Part shown: positions 36,358 through 50,821 of the stretch, in pieces
Layout of the letters: each line of letters starts with the position of its first letter
How positions within the stretch are numbered: the stretch's first letter is position 1
From: Petrolisthes cinctipes
Taxonomy: Eukaryota; Arthropoda; Malacostraca; Decapoda; Porcellanidae
Direction: 5' to 3'
NCBI GenBank assembly: GCA_033782935.1
Contig: JAWQEG010000166.1
Coordinates: 152,001 to 216,000, forward strand
Length of the DNA stretch: 64,000 nt
Translations under genes and position numbers: made by a program
The notes under the pieces: generated by a model
Told to the model about the DNA's origin: nothing
Seen by the model: only the letters and a program-made list of their open reading frames with translations
Databases searched by the model: none

Positions 36358-38980
36358 GGTGTTTTGAGGTTGAATTTAAGATATAAACGAGTTCAGAAGA
36401 TGCATACACATATTGACTTTGGGCACCTAAAATATCGATTTTCAGCATGTTTTGGGCCTGTATCTGAGTAGGCATGTACAGATTGCTTCTGGGACCCCAA
36501 AATATCGAATTTTCGAGTGTTTGGAGCCTGAATTTGAGATATAAACGGGTACAGAAAATGCATGCACATATCGACTTTTGGGCACCTAAAATATCGATTT
36601 TCGGTATGTTTTGGGCCTGTATTTTGAAAATACTCTAACACGGAGTAGGCATGTACAGATCGCTTCTGGGACCCTAAAATATCGAATTTTCAGGTGTTTT
36701 GGGCCTGAATTTGAGATATCGACTTTGAGCACCTAAAATATCGATTTTTAGCATGTTTTGGGCCTATATTTTGAAAATATTCTAGCACTGAGTAGGCATG
36801 TACAGATCGCTTCTGGGACCCCAAAATATCGAATTTTCGGGTGTTTTGAGCCTGAATTTGAAATATAAACGGGTACAGAAGATGCATGCACATATCCACT
36901 TTTGGGCACCTAACATATCAATTTTTAGCATGTTTTTGGGCCTATATTTTGAAAATATTCTAGCACTATGTAGGCATGTACAGATCACTTCTGGGACCCC
37001 AAAATATCGAGGTTTCGGTGTTTGGAGCCTGAATTTGAGATTTTAACGGGTACAGAAATTGCATGCACATATCGACTTTGAACACTTAAAATATCGATTT
37101 TTAGCATGTTTTGAGCCTATATTTTGAAAACATTCTAGCACTGAGTAACAGATCGCTTCTGGGACCCAAAAATATCGAAATTTCGGGTGTTTTGAGCCTG
37201 AATTTGAGATATAAACGGGTACAGAAAATGTATGCACATATTGACTTTGGGCACCTAAAATATCGATTTTGAGAATGTTTTGGGCCTGTATTTTGAAAAT
37301 ACTCTAACACGGAATAGGCATGTACAGATCGCTTCTGGGATCCCAAAATATCGAATTTTCGGGTGTTTTGAGCCTGAATTTGAGATATAAACAGGTTCTT
37401 AAGATGCATGCACATATCGACTTTTGGGCACCTAAAATATCGATTTTGAGCATGTTTTAGGTCTGTATCTTGATAACATTCAAACTAGGAGTAAGCATGT
37501 ACAGATCGCTTCTAAGACCCAAAAATACCGAATTTTCGGGGGTTTAGAGCCTGAATTTGAGATATAAAAGGGTACAGAAGAAGAATGCACATATCGACTT
37601 TGGACACCTAAAATATCGATTTTTAGCATGTTTTGAGCCTGTATTTTGAAAACATTCTAGCACTGAGTAGGCATGTACAGATCGCTTCTGGGACCCAAAA
37701 ATATCGAATTTTCGGGTGTTTTGAGGTTGAATTTGAGATATAAACGAGTGAAGAAGATGCATACACATATTGACTTTGGGCACCTAAAATATCGATTTTC
37801 AGCATGTTTTGGACCTGTATCTGAGTAGGCATGTACAAATCGCTTCTGGGACCCCAAAATATCGAATTTTCGGGTGTTTGGAGCCTGAATTTGAGATATA
37901 AACGGGTACAGAAGATGCATGCACATATCGACTTTTGGGCACCTAAAATATCGATTTTGAGTATGTTTTGGGTCTGTATCTTGAAAACATTCTAACTAGG
38001 AGTAGGCATGTACAGATCGCTTCTGGGACCCCAAAATATCGAATTTTCGGGCGTTTGGAGCCTGAATTTGAGATATAAACGGGTACAGAAGATGCATCCA
38101 CATATCGACTTTTGGGCACCTAAAATATCGATTTTCTGTATGTTTTGAGCCTGTATTTTGAAAATACTCTAACACGGAGTAGGCATGTACAGATCGCTTC
38201 TGGGACCCCAAAATATCGAATTCTCGGGTGTTTTGGGCCTGAAATTGAGATATCGACTTTTGGCACCTAAAATATCGATTTTTATCTTGTTGTGGGCCTA
38301 TATTTTGAAAATATTCTAGCACTGAGTAGGCATGTACAGATCGCTTCTGGGACCCCAAAATATCGAATTTTCGGGTGTTTTGAGCCTGAATTTGAGATAT
38401 AAACGGGTACAGAAGTGGCATGCACATATCGACTTTGGACACTTAAAATATCGATTTTTAGCATGTTTTGAGCCTTTTATCTTGAAAACATTCTAGCACT
38501 GAGTAAGCATGTACAGATCGCTTCTGGGACCCAAAAATATCGAATTTTAGGGTGTTTTGAGGTTGAATTTGGGATATAAACGGGTGCAGAAGATACATAC
38601 ACATATTGACTTTGGTCTCCTAAAATATCGATTTTCAGCATGTTTTGGGCCTGTATCTGAGTAGGCATGTACAGATCGCTTCTGGGACCCCAAAATATCG
38701 AATTTTCGGGTATTTGGAGCCTGAATTTCAGATATAAACGGGTACAGAAAGTGCATGCACATATCGATTTTTGGGCACCTAAAAGATCGATTTTCAGTAT
38801 GTTTTGGGCCTGTATTTTGAAAATACTCTAACACGGAGTAGGCATGTACAGTTTGCTTCTGGGACCCCAAAATATCGAATTTTCGGGTGTTTTGAGGTTG
38901 AATTTGGGATATAAACGGGTGCAGAAGATGCATACACATAATGACTTTGGTCACCTAAAATATCGATTTTAGCATGTTTT
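36358..38980 (+). repeat. Block X1 (first copy of a ~2.7-3 kb HOR block)
   Basis: Aligns to 40395-43384 and 43385-46076. Offsets to the next copy are about 4040 bp at the left end, 4217 bp in the middle and 4364 bp at the right end. The two steps equal one 176/177-bp monomer (present near 40.67-40.85 kb, absent near 36.6 kb) and one 147-bp monomer (present near 42.6 kb, absent near 38.35 kb). Shared markers are CTAACATATCAATTTTTAGC, ATCGAGGTTTCGG, AAACAGGTTCTTAAGATG, GAAGAAGAATGCAC and TATCTTGTTGTGGGCC. Confidence 0.83.
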
Positions 38981-40395
38981 GTGCCTATATTTTGAAAACA
39001 TTCTAGCACTGAGTAGGCATGTACAGATCGCTTCTGGGACCCAAAAATATCGAATTTTCGGGTGTTGTGAGGTTGAAATTGAGATATAAATGAGTGCAGA
39101 AGATGCATACACATATCGACTTTTGGGCACCTAAAATATCGATTTTCTGTATGTTTTGGGCCTGTATTTTGAAAATACTCTAACAAGGAGTAGGCATGTA
39201 CAGATCACTTCTGGGACCCTAAAATATCGAATTTTCGGGTGTTTTGGGCCTGAATTTGAGATATCGACTTTGAGCACCTAAAATATCGATTTTTAGCATG
39301 TTTTGGGCCTATATTTTGAAAATATTCTAGGACTGAGTAGGCATGTACAGATCGTTTCTGGGACCCCAAAATATCGAACTTTCGGGTGTTTTTAGCCTGA
39401 ATTTGAGATATAAAAGGGTACAGAAGATGCATGCACATATCGACTTTTGGGCACCTAAAATATCGATTTTCTGTATGTTTTCGGCCTGTATTCTGAAAAT
39501 ACTCTAACACGGAGTAGGCATGTACAGATCGCTTCTGGGACCCCAAAATATCGAATTTTCGGGTGTTTTGGATCTGAATTTGAGATATCGACTTTGAGAA
39601 CCTAAAATATCGATTTTTAGCACGTTTTGGGCCTATATTTTGAAAATATTCAAGCACTGAGTAGGCATGTACAGATCGCTTCTGGGACCCCAAAATATCG
39701 AATTTTCGGGTGTTTTGAGCCTGAATTTGAAATATAAACGGGTACAGAAGATGCATGCACATATCGACTTTTGGGCACCTAACATATCAATTTTTAGCAT
39801 GTTTTTGGGCCTATATTTTGAAAATATTCTAGCACTAAGTAGGCATGTACACATCACTTCTGGGACCCCAAAATATCGAGGTTTCGGGTGTTTGGAGCCT
39901 GAATTTGAGATTTTAACGGGTACAGAAAATGCATGCATATATCGACTTTCGACACTTAAAATATCGATTTTTAGCATGTTTTGAGCCTATATTTTGAAAA
40001 CATTCTAGCACTGAGTAAGCATGTACAGATCGCTTCTGGAACTCAAAAATATCGAATTTTAGGGTGTTTTGAGGTTGAATTTGGGATATAAACGGGTGCA
40101 GAAGATGCATACACATATTGACTTTGGTCACCTAAAATATCGATTTTCAGCATTTTTTGGACCTGTATCTGAGTAGGCATGTACAGATCGCTTCTGGGAC
40201 CCCAAAATATCGAACTTTCGGGTGTTTGGAGCCTGAATTTGAGATATAAACGGGTACAGAAAATGCATGCACATATCGACTTTTGGGCACCTAAAAGATC
40301 GATTTTCAGTATGTTTTGGGCCTGTATTTTGAAAATACTCTAACACGGAGTAGGCATGTACAGTTCGCTTCTGGGACCCCAAAATATCGAATTTT
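38980..40395 (+). repeat. Block Y1 (spacer-type block between X copies)
   Basis: About 1.4 kb of satellite between X1 and X2, not present between X2 and X3. Its parts match 46.0-47.1 kb: 38.95-39.40 kb at an offset of 7056 bp and 39.70-40.38 kb at about 6750 bp. The 306-bp step means about two extra monomers in Y1 near 39.4-39.7 kb. It carries its own GTTTCGGG unit near 39880 and the TGGAACTCAAAAATATCG marker near 40040. Confidence 0.75.
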
Positions 40396-40691
40396 CGGGT
40401 GTTTTGAGGTTGAATTTAAGATATAAACGAGTTCAGAAGATGCATACACATATTGACTTTGGGCACCTAAAATATCGATTTTCAGCATGTTTTGGGCCTG
40501 TATCTGAGTAGGCATGTACAGATTGCTTCTGGGACCCCAAAATATCGAATTTTCAGGTGTTTGGAGCCTGAATTTGAGATATAAACGGGTACAGAAAATG
40601 CATGCACATATCGACTTTTGGGCACCTAAAAGATCGATTTTCAGTATGTTTTGGGCCTGTATTTTGAAAACATTCTAGCACTGAGTAGGCA

Positions 40692-43383
40692 TGTACAGAT
40701 CGCTTCTGGGACCCAAAAATATCGAATTTTCGGGTGTTGTGAGGTTGAAATTGAGATGTAAGCGAGTGCAGAAGATGCATACACATATCGACTTTTTGGC
40801 ACCTAAAATATCGATTTTCGGTATGTTTTGGGCCTGTATTTTGAAAATACTCTAACACGGAGTAGGCATGTACAGATCGCTTCTGGGACCCTAAAATTTC
40901 GAATTTTCAGGTGTTTTGGGCCTGAATTTGAGATATCGACTTTGAGCACCTAAAATATCGATTTTTAGCATGTTTTGGGCCTATATTTTGAAAATATTCT
41001 AGCACTGAGTAGGCATTTACAGATCGCTTCTGGGACCCCAAAATATCGAATTTTCGGGTGTTTTGAGCCTGAATTTGAAATATAAACGGGTACAGAAGAT
41101 GCATGCACATATCGACTTTTGGGCACCTAACATATCAATTTTTAGCATGTTTTTGGGCCTATATTTTGAAAATATTCTAGCACTAAGTAGGCATGTACAG
41201 ATCACTTCTGGGACCCCAAAATATCGAGGTTTCGGTGTTTGGAGCCTGAATTTGAAATTTTAACGGGTACAGAAATTGCATGCACATATCGACTTTGAAC
41301 ACTTAAAATATCGATTTTTAGCATGTTTTGAGCCTATATTTTGAAAATATTCTAGCACTGAGTAACAGATCGCTTCTGGGACCCAAAAATATCGAAATTT
41401 CGGGTGTTTTGACCCTGAATTTGAGATATAAACGGGTACAGAAAATGTATGCACATATTGACTTTGGGCACCTAAAATATCGATTTTGAGCATGTTTTGG
41501 GCCTGTATTTTGAAAATACTCTAACACGGAGTAGGCATGTACAGATCGCTTCTGGGATCCCAAAATATCGAATTTTCGGGTGTTTTGAGCCTGAATTTGA
41601 GATATAAACAGGTTCTTAGGATGCATGCACATATCGACTTTTGGGCACCTAAAATATCGATTTTGAGCATGTTTTAGGTCTGTATCTTGATAACATTCTA
41701 ACTAGGAGTAGGCATGTACAGATCGCTTCTAAGACCCAAAAATACCGAATTTTAGGAGGTTTAGAGCCCGAATTTGAGATATAAAAGGGTACAGAAGAAG
41801 AATGCACATATCGACTTTGGACACCTAAAATATCGATTTTTAGCATGTTTTGAGCCTGTATTTTGAAAACATTCTTGCACTGAGTAGGCATGTACAGATC
41901 GCTTCTGGGACCCAAAAATATCGAATTTTCGGGTGTTTTGAGGTTGAATTTGAGATATAAACGAGTGAAGAAGATGCATACACATATTGACTTTGGGCAC
42001 CTAAAATATCGATTTTCAGCATGTTTTTGACCTGTATCTGAGTAGGCATGTACAAATCGCTTCTGGGACCCCAAAATATCGAATTTTCGGGTGTTTGGAG
42101 CCTGAATTTGAGATATAAACGGGTACAGAAGATGCATGCACATATCGACTTTTGGGCACCTAAAATATCGATTTTGAGTATGTTTTGGGTCTGTATCTTG
42201 AAAACATTCTAACTAGGAGTAGGCATGTACAGATCGCTTCTGGGACCCCAAAATATCGAATTTGCGGGCGTTTGGAGCCTGAATTTGAGATATAAACGGG
42301 TACAGAAGATGCATCCACATATCGACTTTTAGGCACCTAAAATATCGATTTTCTGTATGTTTTGAGCCTGTATTTTGAAAATACTCTAACACGGAGTAGG
42401 CATGTGCAGATCGCTTCTGGGACCCTAAAATATCGAATTCTCGGGTGTTTTGGGCCTGAAATTGAGATATCGACTTTTGGCACCTAAAATATCGATTTTT
42501 ATCTTGTTGTGGGCCTATATTTTGAAAATAGTCTAGCACTGAGTAGGCATGTACAGATCGCTTCTGGGACCCAAAAATATCGAATTTTCGGGTGTTTTGA
42601 GCCTGAATTTGAGATATCGACTTTGGGCACCTAAAATATCGATTATTAGCATGTTATTGGCCTATATTTTAAAAATATTCTAGCACTGAGTAGGCATGTA
42701 CAAATTGCTTCTGGGACCCCAAAATATCGAATTTTCGGGTGTTTTGAGCCTGAATTTGAGATATAAACGGGTACAGAAGTGTTATGCACATATCGACTTT
42801 GGACACTTAAAATATCGATTTTTAGCATGTTTTGAGCCTTTTATCTTGAAAACATTCTAGCACTGAGTAAGCATGTACAGATCGCTTCTGGGACCCAAAA
42901 ATATCGAATTTTAGGGTGTTTTGAGGTTGAATTTGGGATATAAACGGGTGCAGAAGATACATACACATATTGACTTTGGTCACCTAAAATATCGATTTTC
43001 AGCATGTTTTGGGTCTGTATCTGAGTAGGCATGTACAGATCGCTTCTGGGACCCCAAAATATCGAATTTTCGGGTATTTGGAGCCTGAATTTGAGATAGA
43101 AACGGGTACAGAAAATGCATGCACATATCGATTTTGGGGCACCTAAAAGATCGATTTTCAGTATGTTTTGGGCCTGTATTTTGAAAATACTCTAACACGG
43201 AGTAGGCATGTACAGTTCGCTTCTGGGGCTCCAAAATATCGAATTTTCGGGTGTTTTGAGGTTGAATTTGGGATATAAACGGGTGCAGAAGATGCATACA
43301 CATAATGACTTTGGTCACCTAAAATATCGATTTTAGCATGTTTTGTGCCTATATTTTGAAAATACTCTAACACGGAGTAGGCA
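40692..43383 (+). repeat. 2692-bp tandem duplication, copy 1 (block X2)
   Basis: A constant 2692-bp offset links this block to 43384-46075 from one end to the other. Diagnostic points are GAGATGTAAGCGAGTGCAG (40755 and 43447), AAACAGGTTCTTA near 41610 and 44302, GAAGAAGAATGCAC near 41798 and 44490, and TATCTTGTTGTGGGCC at 42500 and 45192. Mismatches by eye are more frequent than in the 4603- or 5093-bp pairs, so this event looks older. Confidence 0.88.
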
Positions 43384-46075
43384 TGTACAGATCGCTTCTG
43401 GGACCCAAAAATATCGAATTTTCGGGTGTTGTGAGGTTGAAGTTGAGATGTAAGCGAGTGCAGAAGATGCATACACATATCGACTTTTTGGCACCTAAAA
43501 TATCGATTTTCGGTATGTTTTGGGCCTGTATTTTGAAAATACTCTAACACGGAGTAGGCATGTACAAATCGCTTCTGGGACCCTAAAATTTCGAATTTTC
43601 AGGTGTTTTGGGCCTGAATTTGAGATATCGACTTTGAGCACCTAAAATATCGATTTTTAGCATGTTTTGGGCCTATATTTTGAAAATATTCTAGCACTGA
43701 GTAGGCATGTACAGATCGCTTCTGGGACCCCAAAATATCGAATTTTCGGGTGTTTTGAGCCTGAATTTGAAATATAAACGGGTACAGAAGATGCATGCAC
43801 ATATCGACTTTTGGGCACCTAACTTATCAATTTTTAGCATTTTTTTGGGCCTATATTTTGAAAATATTCTAGCACTAAGTAGGCATGTACAGATCACTTC
43901 TGGGACCCCAAAATATCGAGGTTTCGGTGTTTGGAGCCTGAATTTGAGATTTTAACGGGTACAGAAATTGCATGCACATATCGACTTTGAACACTTAAAA
44001 TATCGATTTTTAGCATGTTTTGAGCCTATATTTTGAAAATATTCTAGCACTGAGTAACAGATCGCTTCTGGGACCCAAAAATATCGAAATTTCGGGTGTT
44101 TTGAGCCTGAATTTGAGATATAAACGGGTACAGAAAATGTATGCACATATTGACTTTGGGCACTTAAAATATCGATTTTGAGCATGTTTTGGGCCTGTAT
44201 TTTGAAAATACTCTAACACGGAGTAGGCATGTACAGATCGCTTCTGGGATCCCAAAATATCGAATTTTCGGGTGTTTTGAGCCTGAATTTGAGATATAAA
44301 CAGGTTCTTAAGATGCATGCACATATCGACTTTTGGGCACCTAAAATATCGATTTTGAGCATGTTTTAGGTCTGTATCTTGATAACATTCTAACTAGGAG
44401 TAGGCATGTACAGATCGCTTCTAAGACCCAAAAATACCGAATTTTCGGGGGTTTAGAGCCTGAATTTGAGATATAAAAGGGTACAGAAGAAGAATGCACA
44501 TATCGACTTTGGACACCTAAAATATCGATTTTTAGCATGTTTTGAGCCTGTATTTTGAAAACATTCTAGCACTGAGTAGGCATGTACAGATCGCTTCTGG
44601 GACCCAAAAATATCGAATTTTCGGGTGTTTTGAGGTTGAATTTGAGATATAAACGAGTGAAGAAGATGCATACACATATTGACTTTGGGCACCTAAAATA
44701 TCGATTTTCAGCATGTTTTGGACCTGTATCTGAGTAGGCATGTACAAATCGCTTCTGGGACCCCAAAATATCGAATTTTCGGGTGTTTGGAGCCTGAATT
44801 TGAGATATAAACGGGTACAGAAGATGCATGCACATATCGACTTTTGGGCACCTAAAATATCGATTTTGAGTATGTTTTGGGTCTGTATCTTGAAAACATT
44901 CTAACTAGGAGTAGGCATGTACAGATCGCTTCTGGGACCCCAAAATATCGAATTTTCGGGCGTTTGGAGCCTGAATTTGAGATATAAACGGGTACAGAAG
45001 ATGCATCCACATATCGACTTTTGGGCACCTAAAATATCGATTTTCTGTATGTTTTGAGCCTGTATTTTGAAAATACTCTAACACGGAGTAGGCATGTACA
45101 GATCGCTTCTGGGACCCCAAAATATCGAATTCTCGGGTGTTTTGGGCCTGAAATTGAGATATCGACTTTTGGCACCTAAAATATCGATTTTTATCTTGTT
45201 GTGGGCCTATATTTTGAAAATATTCTAGCACTGAGTAGGCATGTACAGATCGCTTCTGGGACCCAAAAATATCGAATTTTCGGGTGTTTTGAGCCTGAAT
45301 TTGAGATATCGACTTTGGGGACCTAAAATATCGATTATTAGCATGTTATGGGCCTATATTTTGAAAATATTCTAGCACTGAGTAGGCATGTACAGATCGC
45401 TTCTGGGACCCCAAAATATCCAATTTTCGGGTGTTTTGAGCCTGAATTTGAGATATAAACGGGTACAGAAGTGGCATGCACATATCGACTTTGGACACTT
45501 AAAATATCGACTTTTAGCATGTTTTGAGCCTTTTATCTTGAAAACATTCTAGCACTGAGTAAGCATGTACAGATCGCTTCTGGGAACCAAAAATATCGAA
45601 TTTTAGGGTGTTTTGAGGTTGAATTTGGGATATAAACGGGTGCAGAAGATACATACACATATTGACTTTGGTCACCTAAAATATCGATTTTCAGCATGTT
45701 TTGGGCCTGTATCTGAGTAGGCATGTACAGATCGCTTCTGGGACCCCAAAATATCGAATTTTCGGGTATTTGGAGCCTGAATTTGAGATATAAACGGGTA
45801 CAGAAAATGCATGCACATATCGACTTTTGGGCACCTAAAAGATCGATTTTCAGTATGTTTTGGGCCTGTATTTTGAAAATACTCTAACACGGAGTAGGCA
45901 TGTACAGTTCGCTTCTGGGGCCCCAAAATATCGAATTTTTGGGTGTTTTGAGGTTGAATTTGGGATATAAACGGGTGCAGAAGATGCATACACATAATGA
46001 CTTTGGTCACCTAAAATATCGATTTTAGCATGTTTTGTGCCTATATTTTGAAAACATTCTAGCACTGAGTAGGCA
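43384..46075 (+). repeat. 2692-bp tandem duplication, copy 2 (block X3)
   Basis: Second copy in direct tandem. The entry junction is visible near 43360-43384, where an AATACTCTAACACGGAG half replaces the ACATTCTAGCACTGAG half seen at the matching place at 40670 and 46053. Differences from copy 1 include ATCCAATTTTC near 45418, ATCGACTTTTAGC near 45506 and GGGAACCAAAAATATCG near 45582. Confidence 0.88.
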
Positions 46076-47115
46076 TGTACAGATCGCTTCTGGGACCCAA
46101 AAATATCGAATTTTCGGGTGTTGTGAGGTTGAAATTGAGATATAAATGAGTGCAGAAGATGCATACACATATCGACTTTTGGGCACCTAAAATATCGATT
46201 TTCTGTATGTTTTGGGCCTGTATTTTGAAAATACTCTAACAAGGAGTAGGCATGTACAGATCACTTCAGGGACCCTAAAATATCGAATTTACGGGTGTTT
46301 TGGGCCTGAATTTGAGATATCGACTTTGAGCACCTAAAATATCGATTTTTAGCATGTTTTGGGTCTATATTTTGAAAATATTCTAGCACTGAGTAGGCAT
46401 GTACAGATCGTTTCTGGGACCATAAAATATCGAATTTTCGGGTGTTTTGAGCCTGAATTTGAAATATAAACGGGTACAGAAGATGCATGCACATATCGAC
46501 TTTTGGGCACCTAACATATCAATTTTTAGCATGTTTTTGGGCCTATATTTTGAAAATATTCTAGCACTAAGTAGGCATGTACAGATCACTTCTGGGACCC
46601 CAAAATATCGAGGTTTCGGTTGTTTGGAGCCTGAATTTGAGATTTTAACGGGTACAGAAAATGCATGCACATATCGACTTTCGACACTTAAAATATTGAT
46701 TTTTAGCATGTTTTGAGCCTATATTTTGAAAACATTCTAGCACTGAGTAAGCATGTACAGATCGCTTTTGGAACTCAAAAATATCGAATTTTCGGGTGTT
46801 TTGAGGTTGAATTTGGGATATAAACGGGTGCAAAAGATGCATACACATATTGACTTTGGGCACCTAAAATATCGATTTTCAGCATGTTTTGGGCCTGTAT
46901 CTGAGTAGACATGTATAGATTGCTTCTGGGACCCCAAAATATCGAACTTTCGGGTGTTTGGAGCCTCAATTTGAGATATAAACGGGTACAGAAAATGCAT
47001 GCACATATCGACTTTTGGGCACCTAAAAGATCGATTTTCAGTATGTTTTGGGCCTGTATTTTGAAAATACTCTAACACGGAGTAGGCATGTACAGTTCGC
47101 TTCTGGGACCCCAAA
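46010..47115 (+). repeat. Block Y2
   Basis: Continues from X3 with the same sequence that follows X1, completing an X-Y-X-X-Y order. It shares with Y1 the GTTGTGAGGTTGAAATTGAG unit with ATAAATGAGTGC, the AACAAGGAGTAGG half, CTAACATATCAATTTTTAGC with GAGGTTTCGG, and GGAACTCAAAAATATCG. It is about 306 bp shorter than Y1. The start overlaps the end of X3 because the boundary cannot be set exactly by eye. Confidence 0.73.
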
Positions 47116-50100
47116 ATATCGAATTTTCGGGTGTTTTAGGCCTTTATTTGAGATATCGACTTTGGGCACCTAAAATATCGATTTCTAGCATGTTTTGGGC
47201 CTTTATTTTGAAAATATTCTAGCACTAAGTAGGCATGTACAGATCACTTCTGGGACCCCAAAATATCGAATTTTCAGGTGCTTTGAGCCTGAATTTGAGA
47301 TATAAACGGGTACAGAAGATGCATGCACATATCGACTTTGGACACTTAAAATATCGATTTTTAGCATGTTTTGATCCTATATTTTGAAAATATTCTAGCA
47401 CTGAGTAGCAGATCGCATATGGGACCCCAAAATATCGAATTTTCGGGTGTTTTGAGGTTGAATTTGGGATATAAACGGGTGCAGAAGATTCAAACACATA
47501 ATGACTTTGGTCACCTAAAATATCGATTTTAGCATGCTTTGTGCCTATATTTTGAAAACATTTTAGCACTGAGTAGGCATGTACAGATCGCTTCTGGGAC
47601 CCAAAAATATCGAACTTTTGGGTGTTGTGAGGTTAAAATTGAGATATAAACGAGTGCAGAAGATGCATACACATATCGACTTTTGGGCACCATAATTATC
47701 TATTTTCTGTATGTTTTGGGCCTGTATTTTGAAAATACTCTAACACGGAGTAGGCATGTACAGATCGCTTCTGGGACCCTAAAATATCGAATTTTCGGGT
47801 GTTTTGGGCCTGAATTTAAGATATCGACTTTGAGCACCTAAAATATCGATTTTTAGCATGTTTTGGGCCTATATTTTGAAAATATTCTAGCACTGAGTAG
47901 GCATGTACAGATCGTTTCTGGGACCCCAAAATATCGAACTTTCGGGTGTTTGGAGCCTGAATTTGAGATATAAACGGGTACAGAAGATGCATGCACATAT
48001 CGACTTTTGGGCACCTAAAATATCGATTTTCTGTATGTTTTGGGCCTGTATTTTGAAAATACTCTAACACGGAGGAGGCATGTACAGATCGCTTCTGGGA
48101 CCACAAAATATCGAATTTTCGGGTGTTTGGTGTCTGAATTTGAGATATCGACTTTGAAAACCTAAAATATCGATTTTTTGCACGTTTTGGGCCTATATTT
48201 TGCAAATATTCTAGCACTGAGTAGGCATGTACAGATCGCTTCTGGGACCCCAAAATATCGAATTTTTGGGTGTTTTGAGCCGGAATTTGAGATATAAACG
48301 GGTACAGAAGATGCATGCACATATCGACTTTTGGGCACCTAACATATCAATTTTTAGCATGTTTTTGGGCCTATGTTTTGAAAATATTCTAGCACTAAGT
48401 AGGCATGTACAGATCACTTCTGGGACCCCAAAATATCGAGGTTTCGGGTGTTTTGAGGTTGAATTTGAGATATAAACGAGTGAAGAAGATGCATACACAT
48501 ATTGAATTTGGGCACCTAAAATATCAATTTTCAGCATGTTTTGGGCCTGTATCTGAGTATGCATGTACAAATCGCTGGTGGGACCCCAAAATATCGAATT
48601 TTCGGGTGTTTGATGCCTGAATTTGAGATATAAACGGGTACAGAAGATGCATGCACATATCGACTTTTGGGCACCTAAAATATCGATTTTGAGTATGTTT
48701 TGGGTCTGTATCTTGAAAACATTCTAACTAGGAGTAGGCAGGTACAGTTCGCTTCTGGGACCCCAAAATATCGAATTTTCGGGTGTTTTGAGGTTGAATT
48801 TGGGATATAAACGGGTGCAGAAGATGCATGCACATATCGACTTTGGACACTTAAAATATCGATTTTTAGCATGTTTTGGGCCTTTATTTTGAAAATATTC
48901 TAGCACTGAGTAGTCATTTACAGATCGCTTCTGGGACCCCAAAAAACCGAATTCTCGGGTGTTTTGAGCCAGAATTTGAGATATAAACGGGTACAGAAAA
49001 TGCATGCACATATTGACTTTGGGCACCTAAAATATCGATTTTCAGCATGTTTTGGGCCTGTATTTTGAAAATACTCTAACACGTAGTAGGCATGTACGGA
49101 TGGCTTCTGGGACCCCAAAATATCGAATTTTCGGGTGTTTTGGGCCTGAATTTGAGATATAAACAAGTACTGAATATACATGCACATATCGACTTTTGGG
49201 CACCTAAAATATCGATTTTGAGCATGTTTTGGGTCTGTACCTTGAAAACATTCTAACTAGGAGTAGGCATGTACTGATCGCTTCTAGGACCCCAAAATAC
49301 CGAATTTTCGGGTGTTTTGACCTTGAATTTGATATATAAAAGGGTACAGAAGATGCATGCACATATCGACTTTGGACACTTAAAATATCGATTTTCAGCA
49401 TGTTTTGGGCCTGTATTTTCTAAAATACTCTAACACGTAGTAGGCATGTACAGATCGCTTCTGGGACCCCAAAATATCGAATTTTCGGGTGTTTTGAGGT
49501 TGAATTTGAGATATAAACGATTTCAGAAGATGCATACACATATCGACTTTTAGGCACCTAAAATATCGATTTTCTGTATGTTTTGGGGCTGTATTTTGAA
49601 AATACTCTAACACGGAGTAGGCATGTACAGATCGCTTCTGGAACCCCAAAATATCGAATTTTCGGGTGTTTTGGGTCCGAATTTGAGATATCGACTTTGA
49701 GAACCTAAAATATCGATTTTAGCACGTTTTGGGCCTATATTTTGAAAATATTCTAGCTATAAGTAGGCATGTACAGATCACTTCTGGGACCCCAAAATAT
49801 CGAATTTTCGAGTGTTTTTAGCCTGAATTTGAGATATAAACGGGTACAAAGGATGCATGCATATATCGACTATGGACACTTAAAATATCGAATTTTAGCT
49901 TGTTTTGAGCCTATATTTTGAAAACATTCTAGCACTGATTAGCAAATCGCTTATGGGACCCCATAATATCGATTTTTCGGGTGTTTTGTGGTTGAATTTG
50001 GGATATAATCGGGTGCAGAAGATGCATACCCATATTGACTTTGGTCACCTTAAATAACGATTTTCAGCATGTTTTGGGCCTGGAATTTGAAAATACTCTG

Positions 50101-50821
50101 ACACGGAGTAGGCAAGTACAGATCGCTTCTGGGACCCCAAAATATCGAATTTTCGGGTGTTTGGAGCCTGAATTTGAGATATAAAAGGATACAGAAGATG
50201 CATGCACATATCGACTTTGGACACATAAAATATTGATTTTTAGCATGTTTTGAGCCTATATTTTGAAAACATTCTAGCACTGAGTAGGCATGTACAGATC
50301 GCTTCTAGGACCCAAAAATATCGAATTTTCGGGTGTTTTGAGGTTGAATTTGAGATATAAACGAGTTCAGAAGATGCATACACATATCGACTTTTGGGCA
50401 CCTAAAAGATCGATTTTCAGTATGTTTTGGGCCTGTATTTTGAAAATACTCTAACACGGAGTAGGCATGTACAGTTCGCTTCTGGGACCCCAAAATATCG
50501 AATTTTCGGGTGTTTTAGGCCTGAATTTGAGATATCGACTTTGGGCACCTAAAATATCGATTTCTAGCATGTTTTGGGCCTTTATTTTGAAAATATTCTA
50601 GCACTAAGTAGGCATGTACAGATCACTTCTGGGACCCCAAAATATCGAATTTTCAGGTGCTTTGAGAATGAATTTGAGATATAAACGGGTACAGAAGATG
50701 CATGCACATATCGACTTTGGACACTTAAAATATCGATTTTTAGCATGTTTTGATCCTATATTTTGAAAACATTCTAGCACTGAGTAGCAGATCGCATATG
50801 GGACCCCAAAATATCGAGTTT
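47116..50821 (+). repeat. Mosaic satellite zone with dispersed relatives
   Basis: No dominant long period. Blocks match distant parts of the window: 48.87-49.45 kb matches 29.84-30.42 kb (offset about 19031 bp), 49.67-50.28 kb matches 35.69-36.31 kb (offset 13974 bp), and 47.04-47.52 kb matches 50.42-50.90 kb (offset about 3379 bp). Markers are GTAGTCATTTACAG, AAACCGAATTCTCGGG, CTAGCTATAAGTAGGC, GTAGCAAATCGCTTATGG and GTAGCAGATCGCATATGG. No gene or insertion is visible. Confidence 0.8.
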
